Shown here piece by piece: positions 37,800 through 47,028 of a DNA stretch of 64,000 nucleotides. Below the pieces are notes generated by a model that saw only the letters and a list, made by a program, of their open reading frames with translations, made no database searches and was not told the DNA's origin. The stretch covers positions 62,001-126,000 of the forward strand of contig NZ_MUNS01000029.1 of the NCBI RefSeq assembly GCF_002002705.1, written 5' to 3'. Source of the DNA: Polaromonas sp. C04. GTDB lineage: Bacteria > Pseudomonadota > Gammaproteobacteria > Burkholderiales > Burkholderiaceae_C. The translations under genes were made by a program, and so were the position numbers. The first letter of the stretch is position 1. Each line of letters starts with the position of its first letter.

Positions 37800-38351
37800 A
37801 TGCAGCGTCTGAAATGCCAATGGGTGCCCGCGGCGCTCATGACGCTTGGCCTGTGCAGCTCCGCCGTCGCCGCGCTCGACATCGGCGACGCAGCGCCCAA
37901 GTTCACCACGCAGGCCGCGTTCGACGGCAAGGTTTTCAACTACTCGCTGGCGGACGCCCTGGCCAAGGGCCCCGTGGTGCTGTACTTCTTCCCGGCGGCG
38001 TTTTCTGTGGACTGCTCGATCGAGGCCCATGCCTTTGCCGAATCCATGGAAAAATTTGCGGCGCTGGGCGCCACGGTCATCGGCGTCTCGGGCGACGACA
38101 TCACCACCTTGTCCAAATTCTCGCAGCAGGCCTGCCAGAGCCGCTTTCCGGTCGCCTCCGACCCCTCGCAATCCATCATGAAGTCATTCGATGCGGTCAT
38201 GCAGACCCGGCCGGACTACGCCAACCGGATCTCCTACGTCATCGCGCCCAATGACAAGATCGCGTCGTTCTACCTGAGCCTGAACCCCGACAAGCATGTG
38301 GAAAAAATGCTGGCCGCGGTGCGCGAGTTGCCAACTGCCAGCAAGCCTTGA
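37800..38351 (+). CDS. exported peroxiredoxin (AhpC/TSA family)
   Basis: 183-aa thioredoxin-fold peroxidase with a cleavable signal peptide ending near AVAALDIGD. The peroxidatic cysteine is C72 in FFPAAFSVDCSIEAHAF, the family P-x3-T/S-x2-C region. A second cysteine in SQQACQSRFPVASDP could be the resolving residue. The ATG at 37800 has AGGAG five bases upstream; a GTG two codons earlier is less likely. It should detoxify peroxides in the periplasm. Confidence 0.88.
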   Translation: MQRLKCQWVPAALMTLGLCSSAVAALDIGDAAPKFTTQAAFDGKVFNYSLADALAKGPVVLYFFPAAFSVDCSIEAHAFAESMEKFAALGATVIGVSGDDITTLSKFSQQACQSRFPVASDPSQSIMKSFDAVMQTRPDYANRISYVIAPNDKIASFYLSLNPDKHVEKMLAAVRELPTASKP

Positions 38352-38479
38352 CCGACCCGGTACTCAGGCTTTGGCGCGGGCGCGCCGCGCACTCTCCCCC
38401 TGCACTACCGCACGCGCATGATTGAAAAGACCCGGTACGCACCCGTACCCAAACTTCTTCCATTGGATAGGATTTCCGC

Positions 38480-39307
38480 ATGACCGACCTTGTTGTCCGC
38501 CGGCTGCTCATCGACCTGCAAACCCCGCCCCCGCGCCACTGGTGCGGGGGCGGCACCTTTCGCACGGCGTTCTTCAATGCACTGTCGATGAGTTTCCCGG
38601 TGGGGGAGCAGTTTTTCATCGACTCGGTGCGCAACGGCCACAAGGCCCTGCCGGCGCACGAACAGGCCCGGCGCCAGGGCGAGGTACAGGGCTTCATCGG
38701 CCAGGAGGCAACGCACCGGCGCATTCACGCGCTGTTCAATGCGCACCTTGAAAAGCAGGGTCTGGTCAATGCCTGGGCGTCGCGCGCCGAGTCGCGCATG
38801 AAATTGCTGGAAGGCCTCGACCCGCGCCACCCGCTGGGGATCACCGCGGCCAACGAGCATTTCACCGCCATCCTGGCCGAATGGCTGCTGCGCCACCCCG
38901 CCTTGTTCGGCGACGCCGAGCCGCGCCTGAAAACCCTGTGGCTGTGGCACAGCGCCGAAGAATCCGAGCACAAAAGCACGGCCTTCGAGCTGTACCAGGC
39001 GCTCGGCGGCACCCAGGAATGGCGTGTCAAATGGATGCGCCGCGTCACCTTCTTCTTCCTGACCGACACCCTGCGCCAGACGCTCAACAACCTGCGCCGC
39101 GACGGCACGCTGTGGCGCTGGCGCACGTGGAAGGATGCGGCCAGCTTCCTGTTCGGCCCGGCCGGGCTGGTACGCCAGACCTTCAAGCCCTGGCGCGCCT
39201 ACTTCAAGCCCGACTTCCATCCCGACCAGCAGCAAAGCGACTTGTCGCAGCGCTGGCTCCAGGCCAACAGCGCCCAATACACCGTTGCCGGCGCACGTGC
39301 CAACTGA
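38480..39307 (+). CDS. predicted metal-dependent hydrolase (COG3687/PF10118 type)
   Basis: 275-aa protein of a family annotated as putative metal-dependent hydrolases, with no proven activity known to me. Conserved acidic/histidine motifs typical of a di-metal helical bundle are GFIGQEATHRRIHALFN, ANEHFTAILAEW and WHSAEESEHKSTAFEL. The spacing of E..H pairs resembles ferritin-like di-iron proteins, so an oxygenase-like role is possible. A 6-bp inverted repeat (GGTACG/CGTACC) lies about 40 bases upstream of the start. Confidence 0.78.
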   Translation: MTDLVVRRLLIDLQTPPPRHWCGGGTFRTAFFNALSMSFPVGEQFFIDSVRNGHKALPAHEQARRQGEVQGFIGQEATHRRIHALFNAHLEKQGLVNAWASRAESRMKLLEGLDPRHPLGITAANEHFTAILAEWLLRHPALFGDAEPRLKTLWLWHSAEESEHKSTAFELYQALGGTQEWRVKWMRRVTFFFLTDTLRQTLNNLRRDGTLWRWRTWKDAASFLFGPAGLVRQTFKPWRAYFKPDFHPDQQQSDLSQRWLQANSAQYTVAGARAN

Positions 39308-39352
39308 TCCGCCCTGACGGCAAGCCCGCCTCATTGGGGCAGAATTGCGGTC

Positions 39353-40786
39353 ATGCAACTCAACTACATCGCCAACGCCGGCGTCCCCTCCTCGTCCGGC
39401 CGCCTGATTTCCGTGATCGACCCGTCCGACGGGCAGCCCTTCGACGAACTCCAGCGCAGCAACGCGCAGGACATCGACGGCGCCGTGCAGGCGGCGCGCC
39501 AGTGTCTGGACGCGGTCTGGAGCAAGCTCAGCGCGGCCGAGCGCGGCCGTCTGCTGATGAAACTTTCCGCCAAGGTGGCCGAACACGCCGACGAGCTGAC
39601 ACTGATCGAGCAGCGCGACTGCGGCAAGCCCACCAGACAGGCCCGGGCCGACGCGCTGGCGCTGGTGCGCTACTTCGAGTTTTACGCAGGCGCCTGCGAC
39701 AAGCTGCACGGCGAGACCCTGCCCTACCAGGAAGGCTACAGCGTCCTCACCTGGCGCGAGCCGCACGGCGTGACCGGCCACATCATCCCGTGGAACTACC
39801 CGATGCAGATTTTTGGCCGCAGCGTGGGCGGCGCGCTGGCGGCGGGTAACGTCTGCGTGGTCAAGCCGTCCGAGGACGCCTGCCTGTCGCTGATCCGCGT
39901 GGCGCAGCTCGCGGCCGAGGTCGGCTTTCCGGCCGGCGCCATCAACATCGTCACCGGCTACGGCCACGAAGTGGGCGACGCGCTGGCGCGCCACGACGGT
40001 ATCGACCACATCAGCTTCACCGGCAGCCCCACGGTCGGCACGCTGATCCAGCAGGTGGCGGCGGAGCGGCACTGCCCGGTCACGCTGGAGCTCGGCGGCA
40101 AAAGCCCGCAGATCGTCTTTGCCGACGCCGACCTCGATGTGGCCCTGCCCGTAGTCATCAACGCCATCGTGCAGAACGCGGGGCAGACCTGCTCCGCCGG
40201 CTCGCGCCTGCTGGTAGACCAGGCCATCTACGAGCCGCTGCTGGAGCGCCTGGGCCGGGCGTTTGCCAACCTGCGCGTCGGCCCGGCCAGCATGGACCTG
40301 GACGTCGGCCCACTGATCCGCCAGAGCCAGCTGCAGCGCGTCTGGGATTTCCTCAGTGACGCCCAGGTGGCCAGCATCGCTATGGTGGCGCAGGGCCAGA
40401 TCGTCGAGGAAGCGCCCGAGACCGGCTACTACCAGGCGCCCACGCTGTTGCGCGACGTGCCGGTGATGCACCGTCTGGCGCAAGAGGAAGTGTTCGGCCC
40501 GGTGCTCGCTGCCATGAGCTTCAAGGACGAGGACCACGCCGTGGAACTGGCCAACGCGACCCGCTTCGGGCTGGTCGCGGGCATCTGGACGCGCGACGGT
40601 GCGCGCCAGTTCCGCATGGCCAAACGCGTCAGGAGCGGCCAGGTGTTCATCAACAACTACGGCGCCGGCGGCGGTGTCGAACTGCCGTTCGGCGGCGTGA
40701 AGTCCTCCGGCTACGGGCGCGAGAAAGGTTTCGAGGCGTTGTATGGGTTTACCACGCTGAAGACCGTGGCGATCCGCCACGGTTGA
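39353..40786 (+). CDS. NAD(P)-dependent aldehyde dehydrogenase
   Basis: 477-aa ALDH-superfamily enzyme. The catalytic cysteine is C280 (NAGQTCSAGSR) and the general base E246 (LELGGKSP). The coenzyme loop FTGSPTVGT and the substrate-site motif EVFGPVLA are present. The specific substrate is not evident; adjacency to an SDR gene suggests a short catabolic module. The start lies 45 bases after the previous gene. Confidence 0.92.
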   Translation: MQLNYIANAGVPSSSGRLISVIDPSDGQPFDELQRSNAQDIDGAVQAARQCLDAVWSKLSAAERGRLLMKLSAKVAEHADELTLIEQRDCGKPTRQARADALALVRYFEFYAGACDKLHGETLPYQEGYSVLTWREPHGVTGHIIPWNYPMQIFGRSVGGALAAGNVCVVKPSEDACLSLIRVAQLAAEVGFPAGAINIVTGYGHEVGDALARHDGIDHISFTGSPTVGTLIQQVAAERHCPVTLELGGKSPQIVFADADLDVALPVVINAIVQNAGQTCSAGSRLLVDQAIYEPLLERLGRAFANLRVGPASMDLDVGPLIRQSQLQRVWDFLSDAQVASIAMVAQGQIVEEAPETGYYQAPTLLRDVPVMHRLAQEEVFGPVLAAMSFKDEDHAVELANATRFGLVAGIWTRDGARQFRMAKRVRSGQVFINNYGAGGGVELPFGGVKSSGYGREKGFEALYGFTTLKTVAIRHG

Positions 40787-40807
40787 CCGTATATTTTAGT
40801 CAAAACA

Positions 40808-40862
40808 CGCTGTAACCCTTGCAATACAAGCGCCAGCAGCTATCAAATCAATAGTAATAGGA
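40808..40862. repeat. dispersed TTTGATAGCTG-type repeat, copy 6 (intergenic)
   Basis: Minus strand reads ACTATTGATTTGATAGCTG, then CTGGCGCTTGTATTGCAAGG and GTTACAGCGTG. It is the best full-length copy and ends ten bases before the SDR start codon, so it may hold that gene's upstream region. Confidence 0.8.
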
Positions 40863-40872
40863 GATTCACAGC

Positions 40873-41634
40873 ATGCGCGTCAAAGATAAATCCATCATCG
40901 TCACGGGCGCCGGCGGCGGCATTGGCGAGGGCATCGCGAAGCGGCTGGCCGGGGAAGGCGCGCGCGTCATCGTCAACGACATCAACACCGCGCTCGGCGA
41001 ACAGGTGGTGGACGCCATCCTGCGCGCCGGCGGCAAGGCCTCGTTCTTCGCGGCGGACGTCACGAAGTCCGCCGATGTGAAGGCGCTGGTCGATGCGGCC
41101 GTGCAGCGCCACGGCCGGCTCGACGTGATGGTCAACAACGCGGGCTGGACGCACCGCAACCGCCCGGCGCTCGAAGTCAGCGAAGACGAGTTCGACAAGT
41201 GTTACGCCGTCAACGTGAAGAGCATCTACCTCGCCACCGTGCATGCCGTGCCGGCGTTTCGCGCCAACAAGGGCGGCAGCTTCATCAACATCGCGTCGAC
41301 CGCCGGCGTGCGTCCGCGCCCGGGCCTGACCTGGTACAACGGCTCCAAGGGTGCGGTCATCACAACCAGCAAATCGCTGGCCGCCGAGTTCGGCCCCGAG
41401 AACATCCGCGTGAACTGCATCAACCCGGTGTTCAACCCCGACACCGGGCTGGCCGCAGAATTCGCGGGCGGGCCGCTCACCGAAGAGCGCAAGGCCAAGT
41501 TCCGCGCCACCATTCCGCTCGGGCGCTTTTCCACGGCGCTGGACGTGGCCAACGCCGCGCTGTACCTGGCCAGCGACGAGGCCGCCTTCATCAGCGGCGT
41601 GTGCATCGAGGTCGATGGCGCGCGCTGCGTTTAA
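40873..41634 (+). CDS. SDR family NAD(P)-dependent oxidoreductase
   Basis: 253-aa classical short-chain dehydrogenase. The cofactor motif TGAGGGIG is at 11-18, NNAG at about 88-91, catalytic Ser142, Tyr155 and Lys159 (YNGSK). It resembles glucose/3-oxoacyl dehydrogenases; the substrate is unknown. An aspartate (ND at 35-36) after the second beta strand favours NAD(H). AATAGGAGATT precedes the start. Confidence 0.92.
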   Translation: MRVKDKSIIVTGAGGGIGEGIAKRLAGEGARVIVNDINTALGEQVVDAILRAGGKASFFAADVTKSADVKALVDAAVQRHGRLDVMVNNAGWTHRNRPALEVSEDEFDKCYAVNVKSIYLATVHAVPAFRANKGGSFINIASTAGVRPRPGLTWYNGSKGAVITTSKSLAAEFGPENIRVNCINPVFNPDTGLAAEFAGGPLTEERKAKFRATIPLGRFSTALDVANAALYLASDEAAFISGVCIEVDGARCV

Positions 41635-41702
41635 CACCGTGTCGATCAGGGCCTCAGGCGCTGGCGTGCGGGCGGCGCGGCGCACTGGGGCAGAATCCGA
41701 GC

Positions 41703-42851
41703 ATGTCTGAACGAGTCATCCCCCTGCTGGACCATCGCACCGCCGCGCTGGCGCCGCCCTCTGGCGCAATCGACCCGCGCACGCCCGCGGCCGTCCACGG
41801 CCGGGTGTCGGACCGGCTGGGGCGCCCGCTGCGCGACCTGCGCATCAGCGTGACCGATCGCTGCAACTTCCGCTGCACCTATTGCATGCCCAAGGAGATC
41901 TTCGGCAAGGACCACCCCTTCCTGCCGCATGCCTCGCTCTTGACGTTCGAGGAAATCACCCGCATCGCCCGGCTGTTCATCATGCACGGAGTGCAAAAAA
42001 TCCGCCTCACGGGCGGCGAGCCGCTGCTGCGCAAGAACATCGAGGTCCTGATCGAGCAACTCGCGGCGCTGCGCACCCTGGACGGCAAACCGCTGGACCT
42101 GACGCTTACCACCAATGGCTCGATCCTGGCGCGCAAGGCCAAGGCCCTGAAGGCCGCCGGCCTGCAGCGTGTCACGGTCAGCCTGGACGGCATGGACGAC
42201 GCAGTATTTCGCAGCATGAACGACGTGGACTTTCCGGTGGCCGATGTACTCGCCGGCATCGAGGCGGCGCGCGCGGCCGGCCTGGGCCCGATCAAGGTCA
42301 ACATGGTGGTCAAGCGCGGCACCAACGAGCAGGAAATCCTGCCGATGGCGCGCCACTTCAGGGGCACCGGCATCGTGCTGCGCTTCATCGAATACATGGA
42401 CGTGGGCGCCACCAACGGCTGGCGCATGGACGAGGTACTGCCCTCCAGCGCGGTGGTCGAGCTCCTTCGCACCGAACTGCCGCTGGTCCCGCTCGATCCG
42501 ACCGCGCCGGGTGAGACCGCCGAGCGCTGGGGCTACGCCGACGCCAGCGGCCGGCACGACCCGCAGCTGGGCGAGGTCGGCGTCATCAGCAGCGTCACGC
42601 ACGCCTTTTGCGGCAGTTGCAACCGCGCGCGCCTGTCCACCGAGGGCAAGCTGTTCCTGTGCCTGTTCGCCTCCCGGGGCTACGATCTGCGCAGCCTGCT
42701 GCGCGGCGACGCGACGGACGAAGCGATCGCCGCCACCATCGGGCACATCTGGCAGGGCCGCAGCGACCGCTACTCCGAGCTGCGCAGCACCATGACGCCG
42801 GATGCCGCGGGCGGCGCGCGGCACGTCGAGATGAGCTATATCGGTGGCTAA
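41703..42851 (+). CDS. moaA: GTP 3',8-cyclase
   Basis: Radical-SAM enzyme making 3',8-cH2GTP, the first step of molybdenum-cofactor synthesis. 382 aa. The SAM cluster is C54-x3-C58-x2-C61 in [13 protein letters not shown]; the second [4Fe-4S] site is in [21 protein letters not shown]. The first 40 residues are a nonconserved extension. It heads a moaA-mobA-moeA operon with overlapping genes. Confidence 0.96.
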   Translation: MSERVIPLLDHRTAALAPPSGAIDPRTPAAVHGRVSDRLGRPLRDLRISVTDRCNFRCTYCMPKEIFGKDHPFLPHASLLTFEEITRIARLFIMHGVQKIRLTGGEPLLRKNIEVLIEQLAALRTLDGKPLDLTLTTNGSILARKAKALKAAGLQRVTVSLDGMDDAVFRSMNDVDFPVADVLAGIEAARAAGLGPIKVNMVVKRGTNEQEILPMARHFRGTGIVLRFIEYMDVGATNGWRMDEVLPSSAVVELLRTELPLVPLDPTAPGETAERWGYADASGRHDPQLGEVGVISSVTHAFCGSCNRARLSTEGKLFLCLFASRGYDLRSLLRGDATDEAIAATIGHIWQGRSDRYSELRSTMTPDAAGGARHVEMSYIGG

Positions 42852-43473
42852 GGGAATGATCGCCCCCTCGGACATCACCGGTCTGGTTCTGGCGGGCGGC
42901 CGCGGCTCGCGCATGGGCGGCGTGGACAAGGGCCTGCAAAACTTCAACGGCATGCCGCTGGCGCTGCACACCCTGATGCGGCTGCAAATGCAGACCGGCC
43001 ACATGATGATCAACGCCAACCGCAACCTCGCCGCCTACGAATCATTCGGCGCGCCCGTGTGGCCCGACGGGCTGGCGGACTACCCCGGGCCGCTGGCCGG
43101 GTTTTTGACCGGCCTGGAGCGCTGCGAAACACCCTACCTGGTCACGGTGCCCTGCGACACGCCCCTGTTTCCGCTGGACCTTGTCGCGCGGCTGGCTGAA
43201 AGCCTGGAGCGCGAGGATGCCGAGATTGCGATGGCGGCCGGCCGCGACGGCGCCCCACCTGCCGCGGTTCGCACCCAGCCCGTCTTTTGCCTGCTGCGCG
43301 TGACGCTGCTGGAGAGCCTGGTGCGGTTCACCCATGGCGGCGGACGAAAGATCGACGCCTGGACCGCGCAGCACAAGACCGTGGTCGTGCCGTTCGATAG
43401 GCCCGATGACGATGCGCGGGCCTTCTTCAACGCCAACACATTGGCCGAGCTGCATTCATTAGAAAAATCATGA
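42844..43473 (+). CDS. mobA: molybdenum cofactor guanylyltransferase
   Basis: Attaches GMP to molybdopterin to form the MGD cofactor used by DMSO-reductase-family enzymes. About 209 aa. The nucleotidyltransferase motif is [31 protein letters not shown] supplies the metal-binding Asp. Start is either GTG at 42844, overlapping the moaA stop by eight bases, or ATG at 42856. The stop overlaps moeA (ATGA). Confidence 0.93.
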   Translation: MAKGMIAPSDITGLVLAGGRGSRMGGVDKGLQNFNGMPLALHTLMRLQMQTGHMMINANRNLAAYESFGAPVWPDGLADYPGPLAGFLTGLERCETPYLVTVPCDTPLFPLDLVARLAESLEREDAEIAMAAGRDGAPPAAVRTQPVFCLLRVTLLESLVRFTHGGGRKIDAWTAQHKTVVVPFDRPDDDARAFFNANTLAELHSLEKS

Positions 43474-44735
43474 AAACGCTGGCGCAGATCGCCGCCGAGC
43501 TGCAGGGCTATGACCCGCAGGCCTTGACCTCTGCCGACGTCAACCAGTTTCTCGCGCGCCTGGCCCTGCCCGTCGCGGAGCTTGAGGAAGTCGGCATTTT
43601 TGATGCACTGGGCCGGGTGCTCGCGCGCGACGTGATCTCGCCCGTCAGCGTGCCGCCGCACGACAACTCGGCGATGGACGGCTATGCCTTCGACGGTGCC
43701 CAGTTGTCGGCCGACACGCCACTGGTGTTGACCGTTGTAGGCACGGCACTGGCCGGCAAGGCCTGGCAGGGCAGCGTGAAGGCCGGCGAGTGTCTGAAGA
43801 TCATGACCGGCGCCATCTTGCCGACCGGGCTCGATACGGTGGTGCCGCAGGAATTTGCGCAGATCGAAGGAGACCGCATCACCATCCCGCCCAGGCTGCT
43901 GGCGCCCGGTGACAACCGCCGCTTCAAGGGCGAAGACCTGCTGCAGGGCCAGCCGGCGCTACAAAAAGGCGAGCTGCTTGCGCCCGCTGCGCTTGGTCTG
44001 GTGGCCAGTTTGGGCATCAAAACCGTGCCGGTCTACCGGCGGCTGCGCGTGGCCTATTTCTCCACCGGCGACGAGATTTTGAGCCTGGGCGAGGCGCCGC
44101 GCGAAGGCGCGGTGTACGACAGCAACCGCTACACGGTGTTCGGCCTGCTCTCGCGCCTGGGCTGCGAGGTAATCGACCTGGGCGTGGTGCGCGACGATCC
44201 GGCCTTGCTGGAGGCCGCGTTCACGCAGGCGGCGCGGCAGGCCGACGCCATCATCACCAGCGGAGGCGTCAGCGTGGGCGAGGCCGACTACACCCGCGCG
44301 ATGATGAAAAAGCTCGGCGACGTGGCTTTCTGGCGCATCGCCATGCGGCCGGGTCGGCCCATGGCGGTCGGGCGCATCGGTGCATCGGTGCTGTTTGGCT
44401 TACCAGGCAACCCGGTGGCCGTGATGGTGACTTTTCTCGCTTTCGTGCGCCCCGCCCTGCTGCGCATGATGGGCTGCACGGCGAATGCACCGCCGCTGCT
44501 CAAGGCGCGCAGCGCGGAGGCGATCCGCAAGAAACCCGGGCGCACCGAATACCAGCGCGGCATCGTGAGCACCGCGCCCGACGGCTCGCTGCAGGTCCGC
44601 ACCACCGGCAACCAGGGCTCGGGCGTGCTGAGCTCCATGGTGCAGGCCAACGGCCTGATCGTGCTGCACCACGCGCAGGGCAACGTGGCCGCGGGCGATG
44701 CCGTCGACGTGATGATGTTCGACGGCGCCATGTAG
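43470..44735 (+). CDS. moeA: molybdopterin molybdenumtransferase
   Basis: Inserts molybdate into adenylylated molybdopterin. 421 aa, full length, with [15 protein letters not shown], the MoCF_biosynth motifs ISTGDE-like [13 protein letters not shown] and [14 protein letters not shown], and [15 protein letters not shown]. Third gene of the molybdenum-cofactor operon, translationally coupled to mobA. A molybdenum hydroxylase is encoded at 61487-63787, though not in this operon. Confidence 0.95.
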   Translation: MKTLAQIAAELQGYDPQALTSADVNQFLARLALPVAELEEVGIFDALGRVLARDVISPVSVPPHDNSAMDGYAFDGAQLSADTPLVLTVVGTALAGKAWQGSVKAGECLKIMTGAILPTGLDTVVPQEFAQIEGDRITIPPRLLAPGDNRRFKGEDLLQGQPALQKGELLAPAALGLVASLGIKTVPVYRRLRVAYFSTGDEILSLGEAPREGAVYDSNRYTVFGLLSRLGCEVIDLGVVRDDPALLEAAFTQAARQADAIITSGGVSVGEADYTRAMMKKLGDVAFWRIAMRPGRPMAVGRIGASVLFGLPGNPVAVMVTFLAFVRPALLRMMGCTANAPPLLKARSAEAIRKKPGRTEYQRGIVSTAPDGSLQVRTTGNQGSGVLSSMVQANGLIVLHHAQGNVAAGDAVDVMMFDGAM

Positions 44736-44745
44736 ATTCAACGCC

Positions 44746-45456
44746 ATGAAATTACCCGGCAGGGCTTTGGTCCTCTTTTCGGGCGGACAGGATTCGACGA
44801 CCTGCCTGGCCTGGGCACTGGACCGCTATGCGCATGTGGAAACGGTCGGCTTCGACTACGGGCAGCGCCATCGCATCGAACTCGATGCGCGGCTGCATGT
44901 TCTGGCAGCGCTGAGAACCCAGTATCCCCAGTGGTCAGGCCGGCTTGGCGAGGACCATGTTCTGAGCCTCGACATCCTGGGCCAGATCAGCGACACCTCG
45001 CTGACCAAGGACATCGAATTCGAGCTGACCGAGTCCGGCCTGCCCAACACCTTCGTGCCCGGCCGCAACCTGCTCTTTCTCACGCTGGCCGCGGCGCTCG
45101 GGTACCGGCGCAACCTCGATGTGGTCGTCGGCGGGATGTGCGAAACCGACTTTTCCGGCTACCCCGACTGCCGCGACGACACCATCAAGGCGCAGCAGAT
45201 CGCGGTATCGCTGGGCATGGGGCGGCGCTTCACGTTCGAGACGCCCCTCATGTGGCTCGACAAGGCCCGGACCTGGGCGCTGGCCCATGAACTCGGCGGC
45301 CAGGCGCTGGTCGACATCGTGCTGAACGAGTCGCACACCTGCTACCAGGGGGTGCGCGACACGCTCCACGCCTGGGGCTATGGCTGCGGCACCTGCCCCG
45401 CCTGCGAACTACGGAAAAACGGCTACGCGCGCTGGCGGGCGGACAAGCCCGCATGA
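44746..45456 (+). CDS. queC: 7-cyano-7-deazaguanine synthase
   Basis: ATP-dependent conversion of 7-carboxy-7-deazaguanine to preQ0 in queuosine synthesis. 236 aa with the PP-loop [16 protein letters not shown] near the N terminus and a zinc site made of four Cys in CYQG and [14 protein letters not shown] near the C terminus. It starts ten bases after moeA and may be co-transcribed, though the pathways are unrelated. Confidence 0.95.
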   Translation: MKLPGRALVLFSGGQDSTTCLAWALDRYAHVETVGFDYGQRHRIELDARLHVLAALRTQYPQWSGRLGEDHVLSLDILGQISDTSLTKDIEFELTESGLPNTFVPGRNLLFLTLAAALGYRRNLDVVVGGMCETDFSGYPDCRDDTIKAQQIAVSLGMGRRFTFETPLMWLDKARTWALAHELGGQALVDIVLNESHTCYQGVRDTLHAWGYGCGTCPACELRKNGYARWRADKPA

Positions 45457-45504
45457 TGCAGCCGATGCACCGGACCGCGACCTGGCACCGACACTAACAC
45501 CGGC

Positions 45505-45954
45505 TTAACGCCGACCGAGTGCGCGCTCCACGCCGCGGTTCGCCAGCGCATCGGCGCGCTCGTTGCCGGGATCGCCCGCATGGCCCTTCACCCAGCGCCA
45601 CTCGATCGCATGGCCCGCGCCCGACACCAGCGCGTCCAGCCGCTGCCACAGATCGACGTTTTTTACGGGCTGCCTGGCGGCGGTGCGCCAGCCGCGCGCC
45701 TTCCAGCCCGCAATCCACTCTGTGATGCCCTTGCGCACGTATTCGCTGTCCAGGTACAGCGTGACACGGCAGGGCCGCTTGAGCGCGGCCAGCGCCTCGA
45801 TCACCGCTGTCAGTTCCATGCGGTTGTTGGTGGTGTCCAGCTCGCCGTCGAACAGCTCTTTCTCGGTGCTGCCCGATTTCAGCCACACGCCCCAGCCGCC
45901 GGGGCCCGGATTGCCTTTGCAGGCGCCATCGGTATAAATTTCAACGTGATTCAA
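45505..45954 (-). CDS. rnhA: ribonuclease HI
   Basis: Removes RNA from RNA:DNA hybrids. 149 aa. The active-site acidic residues are D9 ([11 protein letters not shown]), E47 ([12 protein letters not shown]), D69 (YLDSEYV) and D135 (NERADALAN), with H125 in VKGHAGDPG. It lies 12 bases downstream of the methyltransferase gene on the same strand. Confidence 0.96.
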   Translation of the reverse strand: MNHVEIYTDGACKGNPGPGGWGVWLKSGSTEKELFDGELDTTNNRMELTAVIEALAALKRPCRVTLYLDSEYVRKGITEWIAGWKARGWRTAARQPVKNVDLWQRLDALVSGAGHAIEWRWVKGHAGDPGNERADALANRGVERALGRR

Positions 45955-45966
45955 TACGACGCTCGA

Positions 45967-46770
45967 TTATTGGTTATTGTGGCTCTCGGCCCTTGTCTTA
46001 CCTGCGCGGTTAGCTATTGAAACAGGAGCAGCGGCAACGCTTCGGGGGGCCTTCCAGGCGGGACTCAGCAGCCTCATCCCATGCACCCGCTTGACCGCCA
46101 CCAGAAAATAAACCGCCCCGAATATAGGCCACCAGTGGTCGCCGGCCCAGTCCATCCACTCGAACCGGCCCAGCCATTTCTCGCTGCGCACGGCCGGCCG
46201 ATAGCAGCCGAAGTCGCCGGCCTCGACCTCGAAGTTCAGCAGGCGCAGCCAGTCGCGCAGACGCCAGTAGCCGATGAACTCGCCGGCCGTGGGCAAAAAC
46301 GGCGCCCCCCAACCCAGCCGCTGATACACCTGCGCACGGCGCTGGCGCAGGCCCCACAGGCTGGCCGGGTTCAGGCCACTGATCACGACCCGGCCTTCGG
46401 GTACCAGCACGCGCCCGACTTCGCGCAGCGTGGCGTGCGGGTCGGCGCCCAGCTCCAGCGCATGCGGCAGCACCACCAGGTCCAGGCTGTTTTCCGCAAA
46501 CGGCAGGGCCGCAAAGTCGGTGATCAGGGCCGCCCGATGCGGCGCCGGGGCAGCGCCGCCGGCCGCCGCCACAGGCTCGCCGGTGGCCAGCCAGCGGTGC
46601 GGCATGCGGTTGGCCTGCAGCGCATCGAGCTCGGGCAGCCCCAGCTGCAGCGCGTGATAGCCAAAGATGTCGGCCACCGTGCGGTCGAATTGCGCGCGCT
46701 CCCACGCCAGCAAATAACGGCCGGGGGGGGTTTCAAACCACTCGTGCAAACTTATAATGTGCCCACTCAT
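45967..46770 (-). CDS. class I SAM-dependent methyltransferase
   Basis: 267-aa putative methyltransferase of the family usually found beside rnhA and gloB in Burkholderiales. The N terminus is ISLHEWFETPPGRYLLAWE; the SAM-fold region includes FAENSLDLVVLPHALELGADP and GRVLVPEGRVVISGLNPASLWG. The glycine-rich motif I is weak and shifted, so activity is unproven. The start at 46770 overlaps the ATG of the divergent gloB remnant (CATG at 46768-46771); an in-frame codon at 46863 is less likely. Confidence 0.88.
   Translation of the reverse strand: MSGHIISLHEWFETPPGRYLLAWERAQFDRTVADIFGYHALQLGLPELDALQANRMPHRWLATGEPVAAAGGAAPAPHRAALITDFAALPFAENSLDLVVLPHALELGADPHATLREVGRVLVPEGRVVISGLNPASLWGLRQRRAQVYQRLGWGAPFLPTAGEFIGYWRLRDWLRLLNFEVEAGDFGCYRPAVRSEKWLGRFEWMDWAGDHWWPIFGAVYFLVAVKRVHGMRLLSPAWKAPRSVAAAPVSIANRAGKTRAESHNNQ
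46731..46758 (+). promoter_or_regulatory. sigma70-type promoter ahead of the gloB remnant and mltD
   Basis: TTTCAA (46731-46736), 16-base spacer, TATAAT (46753-46758, perfect consensus), ten bases before the fossil gloB ATG. It lies within the methyltransferase coding region. With gloB dead, it is the most visible promoter for mltD. Confidence 0.55.
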
Positions 46771-47025
46771 GAAGTTAACGCCGCTGCCTGCCGCCATCGA
46801 TACTGCCCTGCCAATGATGCCTGATCGGGATCGGGCAACGGTTGTCGGCCCGCGGCGGCGCACCGACTATGCGGCTTGTGTCCGGCATCGTGCAGCGAGA
46901 CCGCTTGCGGCTGGTTGCGATTCTAGTCACCCATCATCACCCCGGCCGCGACCGGGCGTGCCTCGCGCCATCACGGGCTACCCGGTGCCCGTGTTTGCCG
47001 CTCCTCGACCATGGGAAACCCCGCT
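46769..47025 (+). pseudogene. gloB: remnant of gloB (hydroxyacylglutathione hydrolase), N-terminal part only
   Basis: The segment begins ATG and translates MKLTPLPA in one frame, the usual GloB start, continuing to DRATVVGP (compare the family's RA-VVDPG). From about 46870 to 46940 the homology moves to another frame: RLRLVAILVTHHHP, the metallo-beta-lactamase zinc motif region. It then returns to the first frame for GVPRAITGYPVPVFAAP and WETPL. The rest of the gene (about two thirds, including other zinc ligands) is missing and mltD begins at once. Two compensating frameshifts and truncation make it nonfunctional. The neighbours methyltransferase, rnhA and mltD are gloB's usual context. Confidence 0.75.
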
Positions 47026-47028
47026 CCG

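Noticed and set aside
38434-38449. GGTACG/CGTACC inverted repeat upstream of the metal-dependent hydrolase
   Set aside because: It is short, with a four-base loop and no promoter context; not strong enough to list as an operator.
38405-40780. 791-codon antisense open frame over the metal-dependent hydrolase and aldehyde dehydrogenase
   Set aside because: Same reasoning; both sense genes have complete catalytic motifs.
43958-44030. Segment in moeA resembling the dispersed repeat (GCTACAAAAAGG ... GCTGCTTGCGC ... GGCCAGTTTGGGCATCAAAA)
   Set aside because: The encoded residues ([18 protein letters not shown]) fit the normal MoeA family sequence at this place, so chance similarity is more likely.
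46007-46045. AGCTATTGAAACAGGAGCAGCGG-like sequence at the 3' end of the methyltransferase gene
   Set aside because: Only the first few bases fit the repeat family and the downstream blocks are absent; it was not counted as a copy.
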